Below are positions 1-13,300 of a stretch of DNA of 64,000 nucleotides, in pieces (the first letter of the stretch is position 1; each line of letters starts with the position of its first letter). Below the pieces are notes generated by a model that saw nothing but the letters and a program-made list of their open reading frames with translations, was not told where the DNA came from and did not search any database. The position numbers and the translations under genes are program-made. Source of the stretch: Volvox africanus (taxonomy: Eukaryota; Chlorophyta; Chlorophyceae; Chlamydomonadales; Volvocaceae); NCBI GenBank assembly GCA_030268105.1, contig BSDZ01000008.1, forward strand, positions 4,340,001 to 4,404,000, written 5' to 3'.

Positions 1-3000
1 AGTAGTAGCTGGTCAACAGCAACAGCAGCAGACTACAGACACAAGAGCAACGCGGGAGCGATGGATTCTCACCTTAAGTTGCGAGGTGAGGTACTCGTAC
101 TCGCAGAGGATGTTGGAAGTGAGTTTCGCCTTGATGACGGGCAGCAAGGCCTGCGGTGCATGGCGCGGGAGTTCGAGGTGAGGCATGTCAGGCCATTAAG
201 TTGCTCACGAGCAGGGGAGCAGGGGATATGTCACGGGGACAAGGGCAAGGCCTTCCGACCACTTCATACCTACCATAAAGTTATCGCGCCCGAACCAGTA
301 ACGTAACGCCGCGCTACAAAAGTCTACTATAACCCTATTGTTTCAAAAGGGAAGTTCTACACCAATTGGCATAATCCTGAGCCCAGTCGTCCCTGGATTC
401 TTGGGAAGCCCCAAGCCCCATACCAACGAACAACCCACCTAAATGCTCCTTGCCCTTCAATTGCTATCTTCCCATCCGTGGACCCTGGCCCCGTGTACCT
501 CAGCCCAAGCCTCTCCCATGCCCCCATCGCTGCCTGGATAATACAGCACTTCACAGCCCGTACCTGCAGCAGTTGCTGCAGCTCCTGCACTACTGCCTGC
601 AGCAGAGGCCGCGGCAGGCTGATGCCGTACGTGATGTACAGCGCCATCCGCGGCCTGCTTTCATCGCTGGTGGTGGCCAGGGCCAGTGACAGCGGCATGA
701 CGGCACCGCGGGAGAGGACCAGGTCGCGGGGGTACGCCTTCATGCTCTGTCCGCACAGCCAAGATGGCGATGATGAGGAGGAGGAAGAGAAGGAGGAGGA
801 GGAAGAGAAGGAGGAGGAGGAAGAGAAGGAGGAGGAAGAGAAGGAGGAGGAGAAGGCGGAGGCATCAAGGAAGTACGGCGGTAACTTGACGAGTTTCACA
901 TCCCAATAAGAATCAGGGTCGGCCACCAAGCCGTGCGTGTATGGGTTTTCCATTCACCAACGTGTGCACATTTGCTTCTCTCGCTCCTTCACCCCGGAAC
1001 TGCACCCACCCAAACACCGCTCGCCGAGTCGCTACCGCCTCCACCAACAACACTCACCACCGTGTACGCCTGGCAGTCGTCAATACACAGCCCCGCCACC
1101 TGCTTGGAAAGGGCCTCGCTCAGGAGCGTCTTACCAAGAGTCAGCGTGTGGCCCTTGCATGTGGCCTGTGGTGGCGAAAATAAGACGAGACCAGTACCGC
1201 GGAGCGCAGGGGCAGAGAGACAGAGGCACGTCATGTCGACAATCGTGACAGATCATGATCTTGGGTGACAGCCGAAGCGGGGGAAGATGAAGGACAGCAG
1301 CAAGGGGATGGCCTGAGATGGGAAAATCTTTCCATCCACCCCTGTGTGGTGGTTTACGGTAAGGGATCCTGCTGCCACGCATCACCGCATCGTCAATCAG
1401 CTGCTTCACTCGGCCCCTGCCTCGGGCCACGCAAATGTGTATGTAGGCAAGGGCAACACCGCGAACTAGGGTCAATCCGACTACAGGTAAGAGGGAGCAG
1501 GAGTTATACCTGGCGCTGGGTGGCATGCGGAGGACCCCCTTATCATCAAGACCGCGACGACAGAGGACAGCAGCAGTCGCCGCGGGAGGGGGAAGAGGAC
1601 GAAGAAGGCACCTTGTTCAGGAGAGCCAAGACCCAAGGCCTGACCGCAAGGCCTACACGATATCAACAAGATTCCTAGATTTCTGATTGAGCCTAGGGTC
1701 CCGAAGCTTATCCCCAGGCCTTAGGCGAGGGGCTCGGCCCTGCCCGCCCGTAGCTACATACCTTGCCCGAGTGGATGGTAAACGACTGCAGTGTGGTGGC
1801 GGTTTGCTGCGGCGTCCAGGACTCCCCCTTCAGGTTATCTGCAGCGCAGAAGGTCCGGGGAAACAACGAATCTGAAGCTGAAGGCCAGCGCGGAGCTAGG
1901 CAGATCCATTTTGCCAAACTCACAATCCCCGTCAAAACCCGGTCAAACAAAACAAACCTAAGGCGCCTTAACGCAAACACAACCTTAGTGAACGGAAACC
2001 TAAGGGAGGGGCACTGCAAACCGATCCACGATGCGAACACTGGGGATAGGTCAAGGGAGGGCGCAACGGCGACTGAGATATGCAGACTTAGGAGGTAGAT
2101 GCGACCAGACCGTGTTAGCTGTATACGCCTGCTTCAAGGGCTGAGTGTGACGGCCGCATGCTTTACTTGCTGTTACATACAGTCTCTCATAAAAACTCAA
2201 CCCTACTACCTGCCCATTCGACCGTATCCTAACAGCATCATTCGATCATCGTTAATGCGCCACACGAAACCAATTTTCCGATGCGACGTAGGCCAGTTAA
2301 GCATCCGACTGCTCCACAAGGATATAGCCTCCGGTCTCCGGCCTGTATGTATCATACAGGCACACACACACACTTCCTACTACCCGTGATCCCCCAGGAT
2401 ATCCATGCTGTGCAGTCCCGGGGGCCCTTTGCTCACCCGTCCCTGTGTTGGTAGTGGTGGTGGTAACCATGAGGGTCCGCTCTGCGGTGCCGCTGACCAT
2501 CTCCATGCTAAGCCGCGGGTACACAGCCATGGACGCCACCGACTTCCGCACAACGCTGCCGCCGGCGCGCAACGTCACGAACTCACAGCTACTGCGGCGG
2601 GCCTTCAGCAGCGGTGGTTGTACCGTTGACGCGTCGCCCTCCTGCTTCTGCTGCTGGAATATGGCTGCAACTACCATACCCTGTGATAGCGACACGGCCG
2701 TGGCACACCAGAACAAAGATCGGATAATCAAAGATTGGATAATCACTCAGAACATCATCAACCTCAAGACTTGATACGCGTTTCACATCTCGGATAGTGG
2801 AAGGGGCAGGGGACGGCGCAGGGGCAGGGGTAGGCGAACGGGAAGGGCGTCTCCGTGTTTGCGTGTGTTTGTTATTCCTTTTCACGTGCATTATATACAG
2901 GTTTCCGAAGTAACAAAAAAAATCCACCAAATATTACAAAGTGTTACATGCTGTTTTCACCAACTAGCTGCGCCCAACGGCTCTACTCCGTCCTTTCAAC

Positions 3001-5647
3001 AGGGTTCCGGGACCCGCTGTAAAGATAGAACATAACTAACACAGCTGTAATGCAGGACACCGGTACTTCGCCTCTACCGCAACTGCACCACTCGAGACAG
3101 TCAAAACTCACACTTAGGGTGCAACCGCTAAATGGTGAACCTCCTGCACTTTGACTCCTGAGATGCAGAAACCTGCCGGGGCTTCTCCCTCAAGCGTACC
3201 TCCCCAATAAAGGCGACCCTGCTCTGTCCTCGTACGTACGCCACCGCCGCCGCCACGTCCACCGCCGCCTCCACCACCGCGTTGACCAGGTCGCTGAAGG
3301 TGGCGGCGGCGTGCAGCTGGGACAGTGCGGAGGACGCCAGAACCGTCTGGGCTCGCCGGATTTGAGGTGCCATAAGGCCCACCGCCGAATGCAGCGCCTC
3401 GGGAGTCCAGACGGCGGGTCGGGTGGGGCCTGGGGGACGGGTATTGAGGCGTATGTATTTGGCCCCTCCTCCCTGTGCACGACCATGCTTCAGCCACCAC
3501 ATTCACTCTTTCCGCTGTCCTGACCCCGAGCCAAACTCACATGGCCAGAACCTCCAACAACACCGCTCTCCACACGCAATCCATGCAAGGATACGTCAAA
3601 ACCGTCCTCCAAAACCCCACAAGCACCGCACCCCGATCAGATCCCTACTCACGGTCCCGGTCCCGGTCCCATGTGAAGCCTCCGCCTCCGCCTTCGCCCT
3701 CAGGAAGGAATGTAAGGTCCTACCTTTAGCACCCAGGCTCAACACGCCCATGATCTCCTCGTCCACATTCACGAGGGCCACAGCCGCAAACTGGTCGAGT
3801 CCGTATTCCTCGTGGAGCAGCTGCCAGTCCCCGGGTAGGTCATCCGAAGTGCGGCGCTCGAAGGACGGGGGCACGTCCCCGCTGTCCTGGAAGCTGGCAG
3901 CACCCGCTCCGGGGGCTGCGCCAGATGCGGGCGGCGTTCCGGAAGGGGAGGAGCCGCTGGCGGTACGATAGATCAGCGCCTGGGAGGGAAACTCCTGCGG
4001 ACCGCAACAAGGAGTACGGCAAGGCAGCATACACGTTGCCTTTTGGTTAAGCTAGAGAAGCATCACCTGACGTGATAAAACGTGCCATCAAAGTGTCCCT
4101 CGCAATGATCAAACAAGGAGATTGTGGCATGCGTGCGCACAATGCCCGCGGTCCCAACTGCATTAGTTAGCAGCTCCGATACCTCCAGCCGCGTGGTAAA
4201 TTGGCCTAGTGAAACTGCCACCTCAGCCTCTGGCTGTTCGACTGCCACACCAGTTGGTGCCGGTACCGCTGCTTCCACTACTGCTGCTCCTGAGGCCGCC
4301 CCGCTTGCCTTCGTGCCCACATACATCCACACCATATAATCCTGGCATACTGCGTTTAAGGGCTTACACCGGCTGTCCCGAACCCAAATCCCGACCCCTG
4401 TGGTCATCCTACTCTTCCTACTCGTCGCACCTTCCGCGTTCTCAGTATTGCCGCCGGTGCGGACCCATTGAACCGCGGGTCGGAGCTGTAGGCTCTCCCC
4501 ACCGCGGCCGACGCACCCAAGCCGGCGCAGGCCGCCGTTGTGGTCCAAAAGTCGCCAGTGCTCAGAACAAATATGCTGATCAACAAAAGAGACGGACAAG
4601 CGTGGAAAAAGGGAAACAGGGCATAAGTATCAGCCTGCTTGGACTTTAAGGAGCTGCATGCTGGATGCAACAGATCCACCTATATCTGGTTTGGCCAACA
4701 TATGTGCCGGCAGAGAAAGTTGCGGGATTTTGTTTTTAGAAACCTTTTGACAGCGCTGGTCGGCCATCAGTGTACAGCCCCACGGCTTCTGCAAACTGCG
4801 CGTAACTGAACGTCACAGAAAGGGTCTGGAGAGCTAGCAGGCGACTGCAGTCCATGTATAGAATTGACGCCCCGCTGGGAGAGACAAGACCCCGGTCCAA
4901 GACGACGTGGGAACGGCCGCGGACGCTCGGCAACCGTTGCAACGCGTACGATTGCCGCAACGGTCCTGGCCGCAGAAATGGTCCTAGTGTAAGTTGCGAG
5001 AATGTTCATCCATGCTCTGCAGCAAACCCAAGCTGCTGCTTCCGTGCCAGCGTCCATGGCATCGTCCTTGGTAAGCCCGACGGTTCAATTCCCAAAACGA
5101 CCATGTATTTCCGCTCCCTGTCATACTACAAGCTGGCATCTGAAAACCAAACAGCCCCACCAGGCGTGGTCAGCCTGCAAGTGCTCGCAGGTAGCCAAGC
5201 ACGCCTCCGAAAGCCAGGACCACCAGCCACCTTCAAGCGTCGTCAAGTTATGTATGAGCCGTATAAGATCATCATTTCGCTGTGGGCATGAAATGCGAGT
5301 GGGTTATTCGGTGAGGTAGTCCAAAGCTATGCGGCAGCGCTTCTGCGCTGCCAGTTAAGTCAGAATAAGCATGAGAGGCTGCAAGTACAAAATAATTTTT
5401 GAATATGAATTACTATCACAGGAAGCACCTTGAAATTCGTGTGGCTCTCCTTGCTTGTCATCGCATCAAGAACATGAGCTGAAGCCTGTCCGCGTGCCTC
5501 AAAGGAAATCGGTTTGGATAGAGACTTATCAATATTGCAATCCAAACCTGGCGTGCTGCATTGCTGCGGCACGCAGATAATTTGGTGACAAGGTGCCTCT
5601 ACTTCGGTTGCCACAGGCGTTCCGGTGAAACATGAAAACAATGGCAT
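1..5647 (-). CDS. GAF-domain protein of a volvocine-expanded family (5' part, runs off left edge)
   Basis: Predicted exons on the minus strand, linked by reading-phase continuity: 5647-5429 (ATG), 5279-5231, 4965 to about 4790-4750, 4581-4417, 4341 to about 4073, 3994-3724, 3429-3200, 2680-2437, 1838-1762, 1165-1058, 746-564, 150-73, then off the edge. The protein starts MPLFSCF. Exon 3994-3724 carries a GAF-like strand pair (FAAVALVNVDEEIMGVLSLG), followed by a helix-rich segment (ALHSAVGLMAPQIRRAQ) and later LYITYGISLPRPLLQAV. From memory, this order resembles a large volvocine family with GAF repeats, some members ending in a protein kinase domain. No kinase is visible here because the 3' end is missing. 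Ligand and role are unknown. The 4341 exon may end at a weak donor (CAC/GTCAGG), and the end of the third exon is uncertain. Gene existence is well supported; the family call is moderate. Confidence 0.6.
774..866 (+). repeat. Polypurine (GGAGGAGGAAGA)n tract in intron
   Basis: About 90 bases made almost only of G and A, in imperfect 12-base units, lying in the intron just upstream of the 746-564 exon of the GAF-type gene. On the transcribed strand it is a pyrimidine tract ending about 20 bases from the acceptor, so it may serve as a very long polypyrimidine tract. Confidence 0.9.
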
Positions 5648-7192
5648 TTGATATCCGTGCGAACCTGTTTCCTACAAATCCACAGTTACGCTGAAACACA
5701 AACACCACAGGTTACGGCCGACAGGAAGATGGAAATAATGTCATCGCGCGGATTGCCGTCGAGTTCAAACATCTTACTGTCATGGCAACAGCCTATAATA
5801 AAAGCCAGCCATGTAGCTGCTCCTCCTGCTGCTCCAGCAATGTGTCAGCTACGTACGGAAAGGAAAGTTATCACTTGCAGTAATTACTGTATTATAATTG
5901 ATAGGCGTCGGCTTGTCACAAGTTCCTGAAGCCTCGGAAGCCACCTGAATTTCTTAATTGATAATCGGTTCAAATTGAGGCTGGATTAATCATTCGGATT
6001 TGCGAATCTGCTATCAATCTTGTTATTTTCGGTTACTTCACACTGCCAAGCTAACTGGAATAGCACTGCATCTCCAAACTAGCTATCGCTCACGCCATCG
6101 TTACAAACGCTTATTACAAAACTCGCTTTTTCCAATCTTTTAACTCCACCTAGCCCGTCCGCGCTCATGCTGCACGTGTCAACACAGGTTATCCGTTCGT
6201 TTGCCCTTTCGCACCGATCTCTGAAGTGAAACCCTTAACCTCATACTGCTTGTCATGGCCCTGCGCCTTGCGCCCACCTCCCAGTAAGGTCCCGTACCCC
6301 GCATCACGCCGCTATATGACCAGGATCATTTGTAATGCTTGTAGCGACTCCAGGTACATTAACGTAGATTAAGGTTTTGTAACTCTTATCTGTGCGATTG
6401 GGTGCATTTCAATGGCATTCGACGAGAACCTGTAAAATGACCGCTATTTCACCGGGAGTCCTTCGACAGGCTTCGCAGGAGCATTCGTCAAAATTTTATG
6501 TTAACCTACTTTTACATGCTCCACTTCCAAGACGCTCTATCCAATACTTGTTGCGTTGCGGAGAGCTTGGGTCAAGGACTTCCTTAAAAGGGCTCCACAT
6601 CCATTCTCAAAGCCATGCGAAACGAGAACGACAGGGTAAGAAGATGGGTAACAACCATATAACCCTGTGATTAGGCCGGGGGCGCACCGACATGCCCGAA
6701 GCTAAACGCCATCGCATACACGCCTTCTTATTATTTGCAACTTATTACTTGCAACGTCTCGGACGCCGAACCGCGAGGGGCTGTCTCACCCTGCAGGGCT
6801 CGGGATCTAACGCCCTTTAGTTACCAGGTCAAAAGTGTACAGTATCCACAAAATGCCCATAAATTTTTTGCATGTCAGACCAAAAGCTGTTATCGTCCTC
6901 GCTGTAAGGAAAACAATCCGTGTATAACAGCTAATGCGGAAGGAGATGCCGAAGTGGTCTGGCAAGTCTGTCGTACATGCGCACCGCTCTAGCCCCCTCT
7001 ATTCCAGGGGATGACGGCCATTCCTGTAGGTGGCCTGAGACCACCCAAAACGCCGTGAGTTGTACATAATGCTTCAGGACTACCGAAGTGAAGAAAACTA
7101 TGCTTTAGGACGGTTATTTCCTGTTATTTTCGTGATTTCGTCACTGCGACAATATTGTCGACGAACGGTACGGTACAACTACGGGCTACAAC

Positions 7193-7197
7193 TTACA
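7193..7197 (-). terminator. Probable TGTAA poly(A) signal of HSPA12-like gene
   Basis: TTACA on the plus strand reads TGTAA on the minus strand, about 150 bases past the stop codon of the HSPA12-like gene. TGTAA is the usual poly(A) signal of Chlamydomonas and Volvox. The motif is short, so this rests mainly on position. Confidence 0.4.
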
Positions 7198-7215
7198 CAA
7201 AGACAACGGCCACTT

Positions 7216-7217
<2 letters not shown>

Positions 7218-7248
<31 letters not shown>

Positions 7249-7293
7249 ATGCTACTGCCGCTACCGCTACTGATGCTACTATTGCTGCTGCAC
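7218..7293 (+). repeat. CTG/CTA-type trinucleotide repeat
   Basis: A run of CTG triplets followed by interrupted CTA/CTG/CCG triplets. It lies in the predicted 3' UTR of the HSPA12-like gene, so the transcript carries CAG repeats. Confidence 0.85.
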
Positions 7294-7345
7294 CCGCAGC
7301 TCCAAAAAGCTGAAAGCGTTCCGGCGTTCAGTCCCATCGACTTCG

Positions 7346-10300
7346 TCACCAGGAGAACGCAAACTTCCTTCTTGCTTTGTACTCTTTACCAGTCAGCATG
7401 TCCTTTGCTGTCACGCGGATCTCCGTACGACCGAACTCCAAGGAGACCTCAATGAGGCGCTCCTCGCTATCGCTGCCGCTGCTGCCGCTGCTGCCGCTCT
7501 CGCCGACACCAGACTCGGCGGCGCCGGCGCTGCCCGTCGCGGATACAAAAGCGAAAATGTACGAAGGCGGCGACTTCTCCTCAGTCAATATGACCTGCCG
7601 TACACATGCACGGAAAGCAACATTTCATGGAAATTGTACGGTGTCTCCCGGGTCCCAAACTGGATTTCATCTTCGCTCAGTAAGCCCCTGCACTTCTCCT
7701 TACTGTAGAGTCAGGAGACCGCCACCACCCATACATATCAATATGTTGGTCAATATGGTCACTCGTACAGAGCTAGGAAACCGATATTACCTTGTTAGCT
7801 TCCAATATCAAAACCACCAGGCACCATTGCAATCACAGTTCAGGCATCACACTCGAAAACACCACCTTATGTTACAAGCGCTCCGCCGTCACCCCCCCAC
7901 GGGTCGCCGCGTCCCCATGGGTCGCCGAAAGGAAGTGGTTAAGCTGACGGATACCCGCCCGAATCCTCAGATATCCCCGTATCAGAAAGAGGGGGTTGTC
8001 GCGAAACACTGAACATGATTGCAAAGCACGGAGCCGTCACTACCCCCGGCCCCTGCCTCCTGTGCTGTCCGGGTTGCAAGCCCCCTTACCTGCAAGTCAC
8101 AGATCCTCCGCATGCCGCTACCGCTGTCGCCGTTACCAGCCGCCTTCGCCCTCACATCCACTCCCGCATCTGAGGACATGTCCTCTGCGCTTATCCACCG
8201 GACTTGCTTTTCATCAGTCGCCCACAACTCCACGGAGGCGATCTGGGAGCAGCGATTGAGGCAGGGAGGGACACGCAGGTTGGGGAGGGCGGGAGGGAGA
8301 GAGCAGGGAGGGAGAAGTCGAATAAAACGAATCCTTGTGATGATACTCAAGAATCGAGGAACCACCGCGAAGATCGAATGATGGCCGTCGTCGTCCAAAA
8401 GTAGGGAAAGTGGAAACAGCTGGGACGTGAACCAGGTAGTCGCCAAGGCCGCGAATTAAGGCAGTAAAAAGAGGAAGAGGAAGAGGGGGGAGGGAAGCAG
8501 GGAGGGAGGGAGAGAACAGGAGGGAGAGAACAGGAGGGAGGGAGAGGGCAAACATGGGTGTGTGTGTATTACCACAATCAACCCGAGCCAGAAGCGGAGG
8601 GGATGAGGACCCAGGCCAACCAGACGGCCAGGTAGACCCTTCGCCACGCATTCCACCAGATATACCTCCTGGTTAGGGCTCAGCGGCGTGAAAACGTGGG
8701 TGACCACCTCGTCCGCCTCCACCAGTTGGCCCTTCACCACGAAGGTTGAAAATCCCGCGGCGCTGTAGTAGCAGCACTCCTCGAGGTGCCAGAACTTGGC
8801 TGCGCAGGAGCAGCAACAGAAATTACAACAGCGGTAGCAAAGTGCGCAAACGCCCACTGTCAAGAGCGCAAACGACCACTAGCACATCATGGGCACATCA
8901 TTCCCGCATGATGCTCGGACGCCGCAGCAAGATGAGCCACTCTTTATCACACTCCACACACTTGCCGACAAATCGTCGGAAGCGCACCTGGCATACCATC
9001 CTCGTACGGCACGGCCGTCCGCACGCCGTATGTCATTCGGCTCGAGCGCGCACGGACGAGCTCCGGGTTTTTGCCGTACAGCGCGGCGCCTTTAGAGAGA
9101 AGGCAAAAGAGTGCACGATTTTTGGGTCAGATGGTATCATGGCAAGACTGTACGAATCACCAGCGAGGCGTTACAAGCCTTCTCCCCCACCTCCGGAGGA
9201 GACTCAACCCAACGGCTCAGCCGTCCCCGAAAACACCGTGTCCCCCGTATGTATTCACCTTTTTGTACCACTGAGGCCGGGTGCTCCGGAACCAGCACTC
9301 CACCCCCCGGGGCCAGCCGGCCGCCCACCGCCGCCACCAATTGTGACTGCAGATAGGGCGAGCAGCCAAAGCCACCCACCAGCATCACCTGCGCAAGCAA
9401 AGAGGTGTCAGTAGAGGCGGTGATGCTCAAGGCACCAGACAAGAAAAATGCGTGGTCGGCTACAATTTTGGTAACAGTAACCTGGAAGGGCCACAGCCGC
9501 CCCTCAATATCCTCCTCTTCTACCTACGCACTCTCTCCAGCCATTCCCCGACCCCCCAAACACAATATAATGCCTCGCTTGCTTGAAGTGCCGTACATCC
9601 CAGCCACTCACCAATACAGTTCTCCGTTGGGTGCCGTACCTTACACCCATCTCAATGTGACATTATTTTAATGAACTCATCTGTGTTTTGATTGCATGCC
9701 GTACAACGCGTGGAGAAACTGTGCCGTACGCACCTTATTGCACCTGGTTGCGGGTGCCCGGGGTGCTGCCGCCAGGGTATCCAGCTGCCGTCGAGCTGCT
9801 TGGATGACTCCCTGGACCGCGCCTTGGAAAAAGGTGGCAAGTGTACGGCGGTCCAGTACGACTGAATCGTCCAGGCCGTACTCCATCTTGGGAAGAGAAG
9901 TGGCGGCGTTGGGGGATTGGGGCAGGGGGATTGGTTACACGGTTTTAAGGGTAACCAGAGGTGACAGAACGGGAGGAACCACAACGTCCTCTGCGTGTGT
10001 GTATGTGCGTCAAGAGAGAGCCTGTGTGTATGTGTATATGCTTGCGCGCATGTGTGTTTGGGGGGGGGGTAGGGAAGTAAAGCAATTCGCGAACGTCACA
10101 TAGGCCGCCTAGGCCGTCAACACGCACCACGGGACGGAGTTCTTTGTGACGGAAATGTACGGCGGAGTCGGCGGGCGCATACCCGGGTAGCAACAAGTGT
10201 TACCGAACGACGCACTTGTTTTCTCCAAATCCCTGCCTCTTCAACGGAAATCGCGGATGTGCAAAGATAGCAGCTCCCCCTACGCGCCCTAACAAATACA

Positions 10301-13300
10301 GCCACGCAGGCATACATGCGGCACGTCCTTATAAACACACACGCATACAATTTCAGCAGCCCTGTACTGCGTTATACGGCAGTACGACTTCCTCACCAGG
10401 AGGTCCGCCTTAACCCCCGCGTCCATCGCCGCGTGCAGCCTGGGTGGAATATACACACGCCAGGTGCGGCGATGTCCACCTCCTCCGAGACTCCCCCCGG
10501 CCCAGTCCTCCTCCTCCTCCTCGTCGCCGCCGCTCTCGCGAACCTCCGCGGGCGCCAAATCTTCTGCGGGCTCGTCTACGCTATCGAAGCTGCACTTTAT
10601 CTGCAATTATCAAGGGTTTCGGAGCAGCAGCAACAGCAGCACCACCACAAATGTCCGAATGTGGGCCTCGGTATTTATAGAGGTATGTCAGTGAGTACGG
10701 CAAGGGCGCGTTCGCAGTGAGCCCCCCACAGATCTGCAGATCCCGCCCAACTTATATTAGGACAGCGCGTTGCCAGACAGAAAGATAAGGCCCCGATGCA
10801 GCCCCAAGTGTAAGGCCCAGACGTGGCCCCAGTTCACCCGCCTTGACAAAACACACACATGCACACACTCACCTCCTCCCATGGTTTTTCCAGGAGCCGT
10901 ATCCACTCTCCTGGGCAGGTCGCCCGCCAGGTATCGAACACCTCCTCACCCACCTGCCACATCATAGCGCGAGCGCCAGGATTTGCCACAGCATCAGCAA
11001 CATGGGCGTAAGGCGGGTGAGGAGGCGTGGAGGGAAGGGCGAGGAGGGGCCGCGCGGCGGCGAGCGGGCGGGCAAAAGGCTGCGTCCCTCCCTTACTAGA
11101 GGGGGAAACGTGGAGAAGCTTATTGCGGCAATAGCTTTTGAACAGCAGGACTCATGTACTCGTCACGCATGCGGCGCGCATCCTAAAAAGACCTGGCTCG
11201 TCCAGCCCATACGAGCTTTTTCAAGTTTGTTATCATTACTACCCATCTTCATCTTCATATTTATCACTCATCTTCATCTTCACCTTCATCACCCATCTCA
11301 CATCATCATGTAACTTTGAAATCACCACCACCACCGCCGCCACCATCACCACCACCATCACCATCACTACCACCACCATCATCAACACCACCACCACCAC
11401 CACCATCTTGTCCTCCCTTATCCCGTGCCAACCATATACAATAATGCCGAAACCAGAGTGACGGTCTCGGAGCGCACCTTGTTTCTGAAATACTCAGTAA
11501 AGGCGGCGTCTACGTCGGTGGATCCGAACATCTCGCCCAGCCCCGGGACCGCCTGCGTCTCGGACAGCACCCGCTTGCCGCTCCGCTCCTCCACCTGCGA
11601 GTGTGGGGGAGACGAATATCGAAACGATGGAAATGCTCGCTGAGGGGGGGGGGACAGGGAAGCTGTAGACTTCGGACGCCGCAAGCAAATCGCGAAAGCC
11701 CTTCACACAAACATATGCATGGATGGACCCGGGACGCGACGTCCGTATTATGCCCGCAGCCGCAGCCGCAGCCACAGCCGCAGCCACTGTAGGTGCAGCT
11801 ACAGCTCCACGCCACTCTGTTAATATCGAGAGCAAAAGGGCACCTGGCTCACAGTCAGGCCTGCTAGAGGCGCACCTCAAATGATGAATGTGGGAATTCC
11901 CATCCCACCAGTACAGAGTACACCCCCTACATGTCGCTGCGGCCCTCCCCCATACCCCATACCATGTCTTTCATCATTACATAATTGTAGTATCCCCGTG
12001 TACTATTAACAAGTAGGATGTTCATGTATGCTCTACCTCCCTCACGTCCCCGGCCCCGGTCCCGGCGCTTCTATTCACCTTCCCTGGAGTATGTGCCCGA
12101 AACCCGCACCTCGTGGATGGTTATGTCCACCGTGCCGCCTCCCGCATCGACCACCATGAAAACCTCGCCGGGGCTCAGCGGGGGGCCCCCCGAGCTGCTC
12201 TTTGCGGTTCCGGAGCCGGGCGCCCGCGAGCCTCCAGCGCCCGCAGCCGAGGCGCAGGCGGAGGCGTTCCGTGAGGCTGCAGCTGCCAGTGGGGAGGTCA
12301 GCGCTGCAGGGAAGAGGAGACACAGCTCGCCACCATTAGAGACCTGCAGCCCCGCCGCCTCGGGCTCCAGAACCACCGTCAACTGGCGGGAGGGAGGTAC
12401 GACAAATGAAACGAATCTTTGTGCTGATACTGAAGAATCGAGGACTAACCAGCGTCAGGGCCGAATAATGGCCGACATCGTCTAAATTAGGGAAATGGAA
12501 AGGAGCTGTGATGTAAACCAACTAGGTAGTCGCCAATTAAAGGCTGCGAAAAGAGGAAGAGGAAGAGGGGGGAGGGAAGCAGGGAGGTGAGGGGAAAAGG
12601 GGTTGGGCATGTGGGCAGCGTCCGTGGGTTGAAGATTCTCAGGTTCCAGGACATGGCGTGTGTGTATTGAGGTGGTGCGTGTCGCGCTCTGGGCCTGATG
12701 ACACTGTCGTACGGGTTGGCAGCTACCCTGCCTTTTTGGACATCTGCGGGAGTAGGCAAGAATGCCGGCGCAGCAGCACACTCAAAACATCCCCTCAAGG
12801 CGATACGTCAACTCCCACCCCCCACCCCCACCACAAGCCAGTCAAGGTACGTCTGAGGAACGAAGATAACAACTGAATGCGCAACAGACTCCTCCGCGCA
12901 GAGCAGACGCTCACGGTACGGCATCGCTGTGCTGTTTGTCAGTACGGACACGAGCTGCTCGGGACACTCACCGCACTCGCCATCCATGTTGTCAAAGACC
13001 GCTATAATGGACAATGTTGTAACAAGATACGACGCAATACAAAATAGGCCTGAACCAGATCCTTGCTTTTGTTACAATCGCGGCATTCCCTCCAGCAACA
13101 GCAGCCGACGATTTCCATTTTCAGGTATTATTCAGGTATTTGACTCCACGCTTTATTCGGAACCATACGACGCGAGCAGCTGCCTTCCCCATAGCCACCG
13201 ACTCCGTGTCCCAATATTCACTAGCCTGGATACGGCACATATTACGGCTTACTGATCTTTAACCGCAGTTAAATTGTTTTTGGAATTCCGCACTCCCCGC

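Larger units (their letters stand above)
5648..7345. other. Intergenic region between two tandem minus-strand genes
   Basis: About 1.7 kb with no convincing coding exon. Its left part should hold the promoter and 5' UTR of the GAF-type gene. Its right part is the 3' UTR of the HSPA12-like gene. The middle (about 5,900-6,200) is AT-richer and shows no repeat that I could match elsewhere in the window. Confidence 0.6.

Noticed and set aside
12808..13014. Possible extra exon of the HSPA12-like gene (LVSVLTNSTAMPYRERLLCA)
   Set aside because: Joining 13522-13325 directly to 12382-12110 keeps phase and places KLDSDE next to LTVVLEPEAAGL as in the family; an insert here would break the conserved spacing.
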